A DNA stretch of 64,000 bases, from contig JAJEKV010000021.1 of the NCBI GenBank assembly GCA_021234155.1, positions 11,089,523 through 11,153,522 on the forward strand. Reading direction: 5' to 3'. The notes under the pieces are model-generated. The model worked only from the letters and a program-made list of their open reading frames with translations, made no database searches and was not told the DNA's origin. Made by a program: the position numbers and the translations under genes. Shown one piece after another: positions 45,330 through 57,899 of this stretch. Positions within the stretch are counted from its first letter, which is position 1; each line of letters starts with the position of its first letter. This stretch comes from Isoetes taiwanensis (Eukaryota; Streptophyta; Lycopodiopsida; Isoetales; Isoetaceae).

Positions 45330-46078
45330 CTAGTCTTAGACTACTGTGCCTTTTTTGTGGGTACCCATAGGCCATCTCCCCCTGGCCGTGATAATGCATC
45401 CTACCACTCAATGCAGATGGAAAGCAGCTGGGGTTAACTCTTTAGAGGCATGGTATGAGGATAGATGTCTTCTTTCTTGGAATAGATTCAGGCATAAGTT
45501 TGGTTTGCTCTGGTGGGACTTTTCTTCTTGGAAAGTTGTTGCAGATAATATTCCTTTCCTAATTGTGCTGACCTTGCCTTCAGGTGTTTCTTTAGGTAAA
45601 GGATTTGTCCAGAAAAGGTATGAATACTATATAGCATCCAGACCTTAATCACCCTCTCCACATTGGCAGCTTAAAGTGGAAGAGGCTCACACTCATTGCT
45701 TCATAAGGTTAAGTCCATGTATGTACAATCAATTTCAAGTTTCTACATTACTAGATGAGGAGAAGGATAAGGTTTGAGGAGATTATCTCCACCTCATCTA
45801 GTCTATGATGTACTTCATTTTCCCTATAATATAAATTTCTAGGAACAACAGTTCTTTGAGAGGATTAATCTAATATTTGTTATTACGCAACAAGCACCAC
45901 CTATTCTATATTCAACCAATACAAGTGGTAACTCTCATACCACAAATTCCAATTATGCTACAAGCTTCAATGATCCAACAAGCTCCAATGGGTTCCACTC
46001 AAATAGTGCAGCCAAAACAGGGATGGTATCCAAGTAAGGCACATTTGTATTGCAAATTATATGATAAGTTCAAGCATG
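45330..46078. other. Interval without a supported gene; one foldback
   Basis: CTAGATGAGG at 45753 pairs with CCTCATCTAG ending near 45802, with an internal GAGATTATCTC loop structure. No coding content is convincing. Confidence 0.45.
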
Positions 46079-46440
46079 ATCCCATCGATCCGAGACATCG
46101 GATCGCCATTCTAGAATGGGACGAGCATGCATGTTTTGCATGCATGCGGGCGGCGCATGCTCGTTCTGGTTGGGAGTTCGCTATTTTAGGCGTGTTTCTG
46201 CTTCGACTTCTCATCGGCGCTTCCTCTTCTCTCTCAACAGTACCTTATTCTCTTTGAATTGTTTCCAGGCAGGGGAGGGGCTTCTTCCTGCCTGGTTTGG
46301 CCAATTTGGCGTTTCTTTCATGCTGTCCTTTCTCGGCCTTTAGCCTTCATCCTGTGACCTTCGTCCTCGATCCTAGTTTGTTAAGGAAGTCCTTTGGTAT
46401 TCGGGCGGTTTGTTGGTTTCATGCGAGTCCCATTCTAGAA
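46079..46440 (+). mobile_element. Foldback-ended repeat X, short copy
   Basis: It starts ATCCCATCGATCCGAGACAT and continues to CATTCTAGAATGGGAC. It ends GTCCCATTCTAGAAT, the reverse complement of that block, so 16-base inverted termini enclose ~330 bases. The next copy follows directly. No coding capacity is seen, so it could be a MITE-like or other non-autonomous element. Confidence 0.6.
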
Positions 46441-47100
46441 TCCCATCGATCCGAGACATCGGATCGCCATTCTAGAATGGGACGAAAGCATGCATGTTTT
46501 GCATGCATGGCGGGCGGTGCATGCTGGATTACGTTGGGAGTTCGCTATTTTAGGCGTGTTTTACGCTTCAACTTCTCATCGGGCGCTTCCTCTTCTCTCT
46601 GATAGCCTTATTCTCTTTGAACCCACCCTCCCCTTCTTTGTTATTGTATTTATCGCGTGGCACGTGCGTAATCAGCCCCTCCACTCTGGGAGGTTTGTTT
46701 TGTCTTGTTGTTTTGTAGGTGATGTGCAGGTACAGGTTAGCGAGCGGCATCTGTTTCGACTTTTTCATTCGTGGGTTTTGGGAGCGATTTTTATGCCTTA
46801 CATTTGTCCAAGCCCCTTGCCGAAGGCTTATCACTAGGGTTTTTCCTCGAAAACCTGAAAGGGCGGGGTTTTTTAATCCCGGTGATAAGCTTTTGGCAGG
46901 TACACTAGCCCAGTCTCTATTAGCATTGTATTTTGTTGGGGTCCAAATGATATAATTGGATTTTCCCTTTATTTTTTATGGGTAGTTCGCATGTGTGCGG
47001 CTACCCACTATCCACCATTGTAGAAAATCTGCTGAGATGAATGAGAAGCAAGTCCAAGTCGGGCGGTTTGTTGGTTTCATGCGAGTCCCATTCTAGAATG
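46440..47100 (+). mobile_element. Repeat X, long copy
   Basis: It opens with the same ~170 bases as the short copy and ends with the same ~40 bases (CGGGCGGTTTGTTGGTTTCA to TTCTAGAATG). Between them it has ~450 extra bases, including the hairpin at 46826-46890. Its body is repeated inverted at 48643-49264. Confidence 0.65.
46826..46890 (+). other. Conserved hairpin, copy A
   Basis: GCTTATCAC at the left pairs with GTGATAAGC at the right. Weaker pairing continues outward (GCCGAAG with CTTTTGGC). The loop holds CCTCGAAAACC and GGGCGGGGTTTTTTAATCCC. Copies occur at 48807-48871 (inverted) and 63764-63834. Confidence 0.75.
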
Positions 47101-48642
47101 AGAGTACTTGCTGAAAGTTTTGTGGAAAAGCAACCAACAAATATTCATGAAGGCAACAAGTATTTGAATCAATTCTTCTTCTGAATAATGATGTTCACAT
47201 TCAGAATGCAAAGCACATTGATAATTCTCAAGTTAAGGCTCTTAATGAGGAGCTGAAAAAAGCAAAAGAAGGCAAAATAAGTGGTGAATTATGGATTTGT
47301 TGAGGCAGAGATTGATCTATTTTAGTAAGAAGAAAATATAGGAGAATTAAATGTCGTTATACAATCACAAAAGGTGGTTCAAGCACCAAGAGTAGTGCTA
47401 GTAGCAGAGAAGACTAGCTTCAAAAGTGTCAATGCATAAGAACGCACAATTCAATGTGCTATCCAAGGAATAGTTCCAGCTCATTGAAGAAAATCAGCCC
47501 ATATTGATGCTTCAAATGGTTCAGAATGAAGATGAAGTAATTAACCAAGTTTTGGCTACTAAAGTCACTTACTCTTGAGCAATTGATGAATTATTCTATC
47601 AATTTATTTCAAGAGCTACAATTTCAGTCCAACAAATGCTACTAAATGATAGAAGCAAAACTATAACAGAGCTACCAGCCCGTCAATACAAAGATCCAAG
47701 GCCAGGCTATTGCGACAAACAAAAGGAGTGCGATCAAAATGTCAGTCTGTTGCTCCAAAGTGGGAAGCTACAAAATTCCCGATAACTTTCACATTAGCAG
47801 CTGGGCATAAGATTCGGATTGGTTGTAGTTCAAGTGATATATATTATGTCATGGCTATACCACATATATAGACCATGTCAGAAGATTTAGTACAATCAAC
47901 AAAAGAGGCCAAAAGTGGTTTATAATTTCTTTTAAATAATCCATCATAGCTCGGAAGGTAACTAAGTGGTCGAAATTGGAGTATCGAGGTCTAAAATATG
48001 CTTGTCCCTTTCTCTAACCCCATGTTCATCCACCGACTGATTTTGTAATTCATTAGTATAACATATAACTTTGCATACCGTAATATTTACACCGGGGGGT
48101 GCATATTCACATGGGGGGTGACTCCGGGCATCGAGAGTGTTAGAAAAACTCTCCTATTGTTTAACTTATACAAACACACTTATTATATCCCCAATGTCAC
48201 ACACGAATACAAATACTAGCAATATACCATTAGAAGTGAAGAAATGATCAATGAAAACAGACGAAACTTCAGATGAACATATCATTCAAAAAACTTCATC
48301 TGTACAGGATGTGTTTCTGCTTAAATTTTCTTTGGGATCACCGCATTCTGGCAATCCATCAATCTTACCCTTTGGTTGATCTGGTCGGCAGCTAGATCTT
48401 TGCTATTGAAACCACCTGGCCGGGAACACTGTTCACCGAGCTAGGTTTTAGATTTTCCTATATATAACTTCGATATTTCATAGAAACATTGCAAATATCC
48501 TTGATATCCCATATAACCATTGAAAACCTATTAAATCAACCTCGTACATATATTCAATGAATCTCAACTTAAATTGTATCAAGCTCATACTCTTCACTTC
48601 CCCTTCATTGAATATATATGGAAAAAACCTTTCATGTACTTA
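47101..48642. other. Spacer between inverted X copies
   Basis: No intact ORF is present. Readings near 47200-47330 contain short Lys/Glu-rich stretches that may be remnants of a retroelement gag, but nothing is recognisable. Confidence 0.4.
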
Positions 48643-49264
48643 GACTTGCTTCTCATTCATCTCAGCAGATTTTCTACAATGGTGGCTAGTGGGTAGCCGC
48701 ACACATGCGAACTACCCACGAAAAATAAAGGGAAAATCCAATTATATCATTTGGACCCCAACAAAATACAATGCTAATAGAGATTGGGCTAGTGTACCTG
48801 ACGAAAGCTTATCACCGGGATTAAAAAACCCCGCCCTTTCGGGTTTTCGAGGAAAAACCCTAGTGATAAGCCTTCGGCAAGGGGCTTGGACAAACGTAAA
48901 GGCATAAAAATCAGCTCCCAAAACCCACGAAATGGAAAAGTCAAAACAGATGTCGCCGCTAACCTAGACACTGCACATCACCAACAAAACAACAAGACAA
49001 AACAAACCTCTCAGAGTGGAGGGGCTGATTACGCGCGTGCCACGTGATAAAAATACAAAAAACAAAGAAGGGGGGGAGGGTGGGTTCAAAGAGAATAAGA
49101 TACTGCTGAGAGAGAAGAGGAAGCGCCGATGAGACGTTGATGCAGAACCGCGCCTAAAATAGCGAACTCCCAACCAGAATGGGCATGCGCCGCCCGCATG
49201 CATGCAAAACATGCATGCTCGTCCCATTCTAGAATGGCGATCCGATGTCTCGGATCGATGGGAT
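48643..49264 (-). mobile_element. Repeat X, inverted copy
   Basis: It is the reverse complement of most of 46440-47060. It begins on the minus strand exactly where the copia RNase H reading loses its sense, so it was inserted into or fused with the copia remnant. It lacks the final CATTCTAGAATG terminus at its left end. Confidence 0.7.
48807..48871 (-). other. Conserved hairpin, copy B
   Basis: CTTATCAC at 48808 pairs with GTGATAAG ending at 48870. It is the inverted counterpart of copy A and sits inside the inverted X repeat. Confidence 0.75.
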
Positions 49265-51575
49265 GACTGTAAAACTGTGTCACTACTTTCAGAATTTTGT
49301 ATTCTCATCAAATCCTTCAACATGTTAAACCTTGGTTCTCTGAGAGCCTTAGTTAGTATGTCTGCTATTTGTTTTTTTGTTGAAACGTATCTTACTGCTA
49401 TAAGCTTCCTCTGAACCATTTCTCTTATAAAATGTTGTTTCATTTCAATATGCTTTGCCCTTTCATGAGGGTTTTGAGGCATAGCAATCCCGCTGGCACT
49501 ATCAGACCATCGTGTGGCTGGCTCGTGATCTTTAATTCCAACTTCCTCTATCAATCTTCTTATCCAAATTATTTCTTTTGATCCCAAAGTTATTGCTGTG
49601 TACTCAGCTTCTGCACTTGACAATGCCACTGTACTTTGCTTTTTGCATTTCCAACTTATTGGATTTCCACCTAACATCACTACATAGCCTGAAATTGAAT
49701 GCCTTTGATCTGCATCTCCACCCAATCTGCATCTGCAAAAGCTTCAAGATTGCACCCTTTATCTCTGAAATTAATTCCATGATTTACTGTCCCCTTTAAG
49801 TACCTTAGAATTCGTTTGGCAGCTGTCCAGTGTTGCCTCCCTGGGTTATTGTTGTATCTACTCAGCAAATTAACAGCAAAAGCTATGTCTGGCCTTGTGG
49901 CTCCTGCCAAGTGCATCAGACATCCAATTAATCTCCGGTAAGGAATCTTTTTCATTTGTTCTATCTCTTCTTCTGTGGTAGGATACATTTTTTTGCTTAT
50001 TTTATGCCCCGGCACCAAAGGAGTATCTGCCGCATTGCAGTCTGTCATCCTAAATCTTTCAACTACTCCTTGTACATAATCTGCCTGATTCAAACTCATA
50101 GTCTTCTCCTCTCTATTTCTGATTACTTTAATTCCCAAGAACCTTTTCAACTCCCCTAGACCAGTCATTTTAAATCTGGACCTCAGTAATCCTTTGCAAG
50201 TTTTCAAGCAGTCCAAATTGCTAGAGAACATTACACAATCGTCCACATATAATGCAATAAGACAAAATTGATCATGCTGTTTGTACACATACAAGTTTCC
50301 ATCACCATTTAATTTCATAAATCCTTGGTCAGTCAAATACTTATCCATACATGAATACCATGCCCTAGGTGATTGTTTAACCCCATAGACTGCTCTCTTG
50401 AGCTTCCAAAATTTGTCTCCTTTTACTTCAAATCCCAAAGGAGATCTCATGTAGATTTCTTCTTCTAGCTCTGCATTTAAAAATGCAGTACTAACATCCA
50501 TATGATGGACTTCCCAATTCATTGTATTTGCTAATGCCAGCATCATTCTTATACTTGACATCTTCACAATGGGAGAATAAGTGTCATTATAGTCAATCCC
50601 TTTTTGCTGTGTGAATCCTTGAGCTACAAGCCTGGCTTTGTATTTCTTTGCTCCATCAGGAAGTTCCTTGATCTTATAGATCCATTTATTTCCAACAATA
50701 TTTCTGTTTGCAGGTCTATCTACTATCTCAAAGGTTTCAGTTCTTTTGAATGATGTCATTTCCTCATCCATTGCAACTTGTCAATGTTTGTGATCTTTAC
50801 TATTCATGGTCTCTTCAAATGTCTGTGGCAGATTGATTTCCATTGCTGTCATCAAGTGAGAATCACTTCTTCTTCTATAGCCTCCAATCTTTTACGTTTT
50901 CCATCAATCTCTCTGCCATGCTCATGAATTTCAATTCCCTTGTCTGCCAATTCCTTTTTAAGTCTCTCTGGCTCAGTCATTCTTTTTCTTTGCTTGGGGG
51001 CATTAATTTCTTCCTGTACTTCCTCATTGTTGAGGTCATTTGTTTCAATATTTTCTTGTACTATTTCATCAGATTTCTCATCATCATCACTATTAACCTC
51101 ATTCTTATAAATGCATCTTTTCAACTTCAGTAGCCTTATTCTTCCTTTGCATGTTCAGATCTTTGAAATCCTTATACAACTATTCTTCTGAGAATACAAC
51201 ATCTCATATCTTCCTCTTGCTTGGGGCAAAAAGCCTGTATGCTTTAGACTCCTCGTCATATCCAATTAAAAATGCAATTAAAGCCCTGTCATCTAATTTA
51301 TTTCTTAATTCCTCTGTTTATAGAGCCTCTTCCAACATATTTGGCAATCCAGCATGTTTCAACATAGCTCTCACTGCATTTAAACAAGTTATATTCTTTC
51401 TCTCTGCTACTCCATTCTGCTGGGGAGAATATCTGCATGTCAATTGCCTCTTTATTTTTTTTTCAATGCAAAAAGCTTTAAATTTCTTTGATATATACTC
51501 ACCACCCCTGTCTGACCGTAAATATTTTACTTTATAGCATGTTTCTCGTTCTACTTCAGTCAAAATATGTGGCAT
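49265..51575 (-). pseudogene. Ty1/copia pol remnant (integrase end, RT, RNase H)
   Basis: The reading begins inside integrase (YLRSDRGGEYISKKFKAFC, then SPQQNGVAERKN with the catalytic Glu). It continues through DRALIAFLIGYDEESKAYRL and an acidic spacer, then RT: KARLVAQGFTQQKGIDYNDT, HHMDVSTAFLNAELEEEIYM, and LIALYVDDCVMFSS with the YVDD active site. RNase H follows (ISGYVVMLGGNPISWKCKKQ, LSSAEAEYTAI) and ends near TKALREPRFNMLKDLM. A frameshift lies near 49725, and others lie between integrase and RT. Gag, protease and both LTRs are missing. The 3' side abuts repeat X. Confidence 0.9.
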
Positions 51576-51689
51576 AATAACAGGGGGTTTTCTTTGTGTT
51601 TTTGTACGCTTTTCACTAAGGTTTTCCTATTATTTCGTGATGTATTCAAATGGATGTACTAATGCGTACATCTAGAGTGCACCATTTCT

Positions 51690-51850
51690 GAGCCATTGAT
51701 TTTAGCCTTTTTTTTTCAATGGTCAACAACCAATGGCTCACAACAAAAGCCCTTTTTTTGTGCGTGTGGTGCATAATGGGCACATGAAGGGCCATTGATT
51801 TTAGCCTTTTTTTCCAATGGTCAACAACCAATGGCTCACAACAAAAGCCC
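51690..51850 (+). repeat. Two ~60-base direct copies
   Basis: CATTGATTTTAGCC through CAATGGTCAACAACCAATGG to AAAAGCCC occurs at about 51694-51752 and 51791-51850. It lies just beyond the truncated 5' end of the copia remnant. Confidence 0.85.
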
Positions 51851-51859
51851 CACATTAGA

Positions 51860-53957
51860 AGTTCTTCAAAACGAATGAGATTAGTAGCTCCTGCTCAGAA
51901 GAATGTGCACCCACAACACATGTTGGAAGTCTCTCACATGAAGGAGGCCGCCCTTATGGACAAACAGAACATCAAACACACGTTGGAGGTTCCTCAAGGC
52001 AGGAGGAGTTCCCCCCTCTTCCCTCGAGCAAGCCTGGGATGCCTTCTTCAACTGCGAGGTCTTCTAACACAGTGGCAAGGGTTACAGGTGTCTATTTTCT
52101 TGAGTGGTTATGCAAAGGTGTGTCATCTCCAGCCACCTCACTTCATGCCTCAAAGGCCGTTGCCACCATGGTGGACAATAATAAAAAAGAAGTTGCATCC
52201 TATCTTTAGTAGTTGCCATGGAAAAAATTAGTGGCTAAACTTAGCTAAATGGCAAAATTTTGGCCTTGTTTGGAAAACAATTGGCTAAACTATGGCCCTT
52301 TTTGGGCTAAAAAAAATAAAATCTTAGCCAAGTCTATTTCATGCCCCACCTCCATTTTGTCCGACTTTAGCTAATTGCAAGAAAGTGTAACTGCCAAAAT
52401 TTGGAAAGTTTAGCCAAAACTTAGAAGCTTTTATGTCAAATTTTAGTGTACTTTAGCTACATTATCGTATAGCCTTTATATTTATTATGGTCAGTTAATA
52501 TTTAGGTCTTGAATAAATGCAAAATAGTCAAAAGATAAAAGTTTTTTTTTTTTTAAATAAAAATTTAGCCAAACATAAGAAAGTACAGGTGGCAAAATTT
52601 AGAAAGTTTAGCTAAACATTAGAAGCTTTCACCTCAACTTTTGGCATACTTTAGCCAAGTCTATTTTACCACTTTGAATATAAAAGTTCCTTAATTTTTT
52701 CCCTGGTAGTTGCAGACCAAGCAGGGCTCTGTGGATATTCTGTTACCACTAGCTGAAATTTTTTATGAGGTTTAGGAGTGCAGGTCAACCTTTGAGCGCT
52801 TTGTGGCCACTGTAGTGCAGATCAGCCATGAGGCTCACTGTCGTCATGTGGAGTAATTAGTTCACTATTGTTTGTTACTTCATCAACCCCTTATTGGATC
52901 TAAAGCGTATAGGATCTTAGTTATTTGGGCATCTACACAAATTAGGGCTTCCTGCATATCAATCTATCAAGCTCGTGGCCAACGATCAACATCGTTTTCT
53001 CTTGATGTTTGAGTCTCCAAAGCCAGTGGCTCAACTCATAGAATGAGGTGTTGATCCTTTGTGGAAACATTTCTTGTTGTATCAACAGTATGTTCCTAGC
53101 TCTTTTCTAGGTAAGCCAGATGCTTTACGTGCCCCATTCTGGATTGCTATTGAAGACTTTTCTCCAGAGTTTCAGGATTCTAAGTTCATTTCTGCCATTG
53201 CTAGTGAGATTGGACTTCACTTGCAACATGCTACAACATTACTAAGATTTGTGTAGCACGGCCCATTCATCGTGATCTGCCTCAGACAATTGTTGTTCAG
53301 AGTGGGCCCATATTCTTTCTTTTCAAGAAACGATTGTTAAATGGCCCAGAACTGGCTCTCATGTTCATTGAGGCCCCTCTCTTTGCTCAATATCGTAAGT
53401 CTTAATTACCAGTAGGCTTCTCTAGTTGCCTCTGCTGCAAATCCTGCTCTTAGCTCTGCTCCTTCTTCAATGGACATCTCTCGTCCCCCTGACTTCTTCT
53501 ACATGTATTCCAACTGCTAGTTCCATGCCTCTGCTGCTAGATCAACAGAGGCAAAGGCTGGATGAGATTCAGAGGTCACAAGAGCAAGTTGAAGAGGCTT
53601 GTGAGCAGTACATTTCTGCTCCTCATGTTGTATATGGTTGCTTTGCTCCACTTCAGTGGGCTGATTTGGTTGAATATAATATTGCCTTCCCGCAGGCCCA
53701 GGATATATCTTCAAACTCTCCTGAGATTCTAGTAGTCACATCTGATTTAACTCCATTACAAGTCCAATGCGGTTAGACCCTTAAGCGGAGCCTTATCTCC
53801 TTTTACTTATCTAGTATGGAGTAAGTACATTGCGTCGCAGGCTTGTGTTCCAGTGGCACTCTCTTATGCTTACATAACTAGATGAGAAATATTCATGTTG
53901 TACTTATTCCTGTTGATTAATAAACTTTTGTTCGTCCTTCAAAAAAAAGAAAAAAAA
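51860..53957 (+). other. Possible retrocopy or non-LTR element 3' part ending in poly(A)
   Basis: The stretch ends in an A-rich run at 53940-53957, about 15-20 bases after AATAAA. Short readings on the plus strand (LGKPDALRAPFWIAIEDFSP near 53100 and RQRLDEIQRSQEQVEEACEQ near 53550) look protein-like but are broken and unrecognised. The segment 52250-52660 is rich in TTAGCCAAA-type words. A poly(A) end suggests RNA-mediated origin, but the left end is not defined. Confidence 0.35.
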
Positions 53958-54820
53958 GGTCTTTTAGTGGCATAATACGTCTTTTTTTTATAGAACATCC
54001 AGGGGAATAGGATGGTTAAACTTTAGGCGCTTCTTTGGTCGCGGCCTCAAGCGGGGGTTTGGCTTAGAGAGAGAGAGCATTTCTCTCTCCTCTCAATCCG
54101 TTACCTTCGGATTAGGTCTCCTACAAGTGCAGCCGGTCCCCTTGTAGAAGGGGACACTAGATTTGGTCCGGCGGTATGCTCTGCTTTTTTGCTGCTGAAA
54201 AAGCGACCTTTTGACAGAACTTTGCATGATTGCTTGAATGGATTTAGAAGGATTGGGACTCTGCATCTGCAGCTATGCCAGTAGTTGTCTTTATAATCAT
54301 CCCATAATTCTTTACCTTTCCACAGTCTAATCCAAGCCTGCATTTTTCCTGTCGATCTTTACTGCTGCTTTCTAGTCAGTTTCTATTCCTTGCTTAATCT
54401 TCCTATCAAGTTCTTTCAGTTTTCATAATGCCGGATCTCGATGGGCGTCCCTCTTCCATTACATATCATATGCTCTGAGTCCAGCTCCCCAATACCATCC
54501 CCAATCTCCTCTGTGGCCGAAAACTCAAAATATTTTGCTATTTTCTATACCTCTGATCAAATCTGCTGTGCCTGGTTGGAAGGCTCCACTGCGGATCTTT
54601 GGGCTTTTTTGGTTGATGAGTCTATTTTTCCAGACATCTTCTTCATTGGTGAGCAATCTGGCCCAACCAATGCCAACCAACGACCCCTTAGCATCCTCCA
54701 TTGAGCTCAAAATAGCTTATCTTGATTCTGATCGCCCTCCTAAGGCCAAGTTCTCAATCTTCTCAGGTAGCTGATTTTATCACTCTGGAGCTCTACATAA
54801 CGGTTTAATGTTGGCTTTAA

Positions 54821-56555
54821 ATGGAGTTCTTGCTCTTTTCTTCAGATTCTAGCCCCCAAATATCTGAGACTTTATTTCCTCCATCTCCCCTACCATCTTC
54901 TCAAGGTTTTTCCTCATCTTCTTCAGCTTCTCTAGGATCATCACCCCCTCGAGGTGCTCTTACCATCGTCAGATCTGCCTTTCTTATGAATACCGACTTT
55001 ATCTGGTGGGGATTTGTTCAAGGACCGAACGATCAACTATGGGCGACTATTATTGATAGCAGGCATATCTATCAGGATCAGTTCAATTGCACAGGTGGTT
55101 TAACCATTATAGCGGACTCATTCTTGGTGAGGAGGCAAGTCAGGCAGTTTGTCTTCGGTAATCAGGGTGCTGAGCCCACTCAGTCCCTTTTAGTGACCTG
55201 CACTTGGTAAGATAGCCTTTATTGGCTTGAGCTTTATGGATAAAACTCAGCCGTTTTTATTGGATATGGAGGACCACATTTCGCTTTTCCTTCATATCCA
55301 TGAGGTGGCAAACAAGATTTGCCACCTTGATAAACTTGGCCTTATTGCAAAGGTTATAAGGGGAAATCCCTCTGTGGCAGAACTTAAGAAGGCCCTGGAA
55401 CGAATGTCCAGGGGCCGAAGTTTGCCTAGGTTGCAGCCTTTAGGCAACCAGTATTTCTTGGTTACCTTTCCAAGCGAAAGGGATGCTGATTTAATCTTTA
55501 GGAAGGGTGTTATCACTTGCTTTAATGGCCAGATCTTGTTTCAACGATGGAGGCCTAAGTTCAGCGCCAAAAATCATGAAACTCTCTTCTTTCCAGTGTG
55601 GCTATCTCTAACTAACCGCAGTTCAGAGTTTTAGACAGAAAAAGGCCCTTAAAATCATAGCTTCTGGGCTTGGTGAATTCGTTTGCATGGGTGGCAGCCC
55701 CAATGAGCCCCCCAAAATCTGTATCTCAGTGAATCTCTTCAAACCTCTTTCTTATGCCATTCTGTTTAAAGGTTTTAACAATGAGACCATCGAGTTTGTG
55801 CTTCAAGTTTATGGTCTCCCACTGCCTTGTGAAAAATGTGCAGCTTTGGTGCATGCTGGGGAAATCTGTAACTCTACAGTTGCGGTTGAGGTTGGCAAGT
55901 GGATGGACCTCTATGATAATGAAGGATTTATTTCAGTTACAAGGCCCCATAAACAAAGGGACGTGTTTCGAAATCTTTATGCTGAATATTCTGGTAATAA
56001 CAGTTATGGGGATCCCAAGATACCTCCCTCTGCTACATACAAAAGCAAAAGGCCTTGCTAAAAAGAGGGCCTCTGTCTTCTTCCCATGCTCTTCTCTGTG
56101 AACCAGTTAGGACTGATATCCCTCCTACTGGTGGTGAACAACAAGCTGGACAAAGCAAGCCAGCCGTCCCCTGTCTATCTAACAGGAGGTTATGTGCACT
56201 GCTCAGTTGAAAAGTATTCCCGTTGAGACCCTTGCCGAAGGCTGCTTTACCATATCAGACTCAAGAAGATACTATGCCTCTCTCCCCTGAGCAACACCAG
56301 CCCCAAATGGCTCTATTTTTACATAAACGATATGAGACCATATCTGCGGTCATGCAAGCTGAAGGTGACCCAGTGGTTGAGGAAGCTCAATACCGTTCTT
56401 CATACCCTTTTTCATCTGTTGTAGCAACCGCACCCACTGAAGTGGCTCTGGAGGGGCTGCCCTTTCCAAGCTCTGAGATTCCTGTTGATGAAGCAAGGAT
56501 TGCAGATGAAGCTATTAAAAGAAAAGAAAAAAGCTTTTGGAAAGAAAACAAATAA
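54821..56555 (+). pseudogene. LINE ORF1 with DUF4283 domain, frameshifted
   Basis: After a Ser/Pro-rich N-terminus the reading contains DFIWWGFVQGPNDQLWATII. It then shifts near 55220 to the DUF4283 core (GLIAKVIRGNPSVAELKKAL, PLGNQYFLVTFPSERDADLI, FNGQILFQRW). A further shift at about 55630 leads to FVLQVYGLPLPCEKCAALVH, the region that normally carries the knuckle, and the acidic end near 56550. ORF1 binds the element's RNA. An earlier reading at about 54500 (YTSDQICCAWLEGSTADLWA) parallels the start of this one and may be a duplicated part. Confidence 0.7.
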
Positions 56556-57289
56556 GCATGAGTTTGAATCGGCAGTTGCTAAGCTTCTCTTAGATCACTC
56601 TAAAGATGACACGGCTAAAAAGAAGTGATATGGCTGGGAGGCGTTGGCATGCACATCTGAAGCTGGATATTAGATCAGTTGGTTTATTTAGTGCTTAGGT
56701 TAGTATCTCCTTTAATCAGCAGTCTTTTACTTTAAGGTTTTTAGTTTTCTGGTCTCGAAAGATCCCCTTTCAATGGCTGGAATTTTTACGGCTAGAATCA
56801 GAATCGAAAGCTCGAATTTGTGGCGAAGCAATTCCTCCTTTCATTATCAAGTTGAAGGTCATTTCCTTTTTGCTATCTAAGCTGGTCACTTTCCAGCAAG
56901 GGCTGGTTTTGAAAAGTGCTTGTAATCAGTTTTGGTGACATCAGACTACTATTAATGGATGTTCTCTTTATGATCTTGTCAATTGTTCAAGTTTCTATGT
57001 ACAACAGAATATCTAGCACTACTTTAAGATGGGAATTTAAAAGGAAAAATACCCTTTTCACCTTTCAAAAACAGTTTATAACCAATTGGTACAGCTATGA
57101 ATGGATCTATTGGTTGTGGGTGCTTTGTATCATCTGGTTCGATTCATTACTCCATAGTTATTGCTATGACTATTTAGAGGCCATCAGAGGCTCGAATAGG
57201 AAGCAATATGAGGGCTCATTTTGGGAATGGATTTGCAGGTTTGGTGACAGGATGCCAAAAAGGAGCTTCTATCTTAAGGATATTCCAAT

Positions 57290-57870
57290 AAGGTTATTAT
57301 GTCAAACCTTGTGTTGACTTTTGTGATCCATTTATTTTCTGGGAGGGCCCCTCCTTTGAAGTATGCCCCTAGTAGAGTGGGAAAAAAATGGAAGCCTTGG
57401 TCGAATAAGATCCCTTGGCTTTGTGTAACCCTAGGTGGGATGGGGGGTTTCAAAATGAGTTTGTACTTCCCCTTGCTAGTAAAGATATTCTTTTCAAGAG
57501 GTTTACCAACAGGAATATTATGTCAAACCGTTGACCTCTCTCACTATTGTGGTCTATTTCCTTGTAGAGAGGGCGAGGGGCCTCCTCCTCCTTTGACATA
57601 TTCCCCTAATAGATTGGGGAAGAAATGGGGGTCTTGGTTGATAAAGGTCCCTAGGGTAACCCTTGGGGGGATGGGGGGTTTCAAAAAGAGTTTGTACTTC
57701 CCCTTGCTAGTAAAGGTATTCTTTTCAAGAGGTTTGCCAACATGAATATTATGTCACACCGTTGACTTGTCTCACCCTTGTGGTCTATTTCCTTCTTGTG
57801 GGAGGTCTTCCTTTGACATATTCCCCTAATAGATTGGGAAAGAAATGGGGGCTAGGGGGTAACAGCCTGA
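57290..57870 (+). repeat. Tandem array, ~225-base unit, about 2.6 copies
   Basis: Unit starts are marked by ATTATGTCAAACC near 57296, 57517 and ATTATGTCACACC near 57747. Each contains GGGATGGGGGGTTTCAAAA and CTTCCCCTTGCTAGTAAAG, except the truncated third. It lies just upstream of the first recognisable RT motif, where an L1 endonuclease would be expected. Confidence 0.85.
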
Positions 57871-57899
57871 CAAGTTATATCTACCTTGGAATTTGTGGT

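Noticed and set aside
46826-46890. Hammerhead or twister ribozyme
   Set aside because: The hammerhead core CTGANGA...GAAA is absent, and I could not align the twister core with confidence. Only a conserved hairpin is claimed.
46440-49264. Repeat X copies as the LTR pair of the copia element
   Set aside because: The two large copies are in opposite orientation, lack TG...CA ends at the copia junction, and no polypurine tract precedes the junction.
53426-53776. A secreted protein suggested by a Leu-rich N-terminus
   Set aside because: The hydrophobic start is not supported by flanking exons or homology, and the region is part of a decayed segment.
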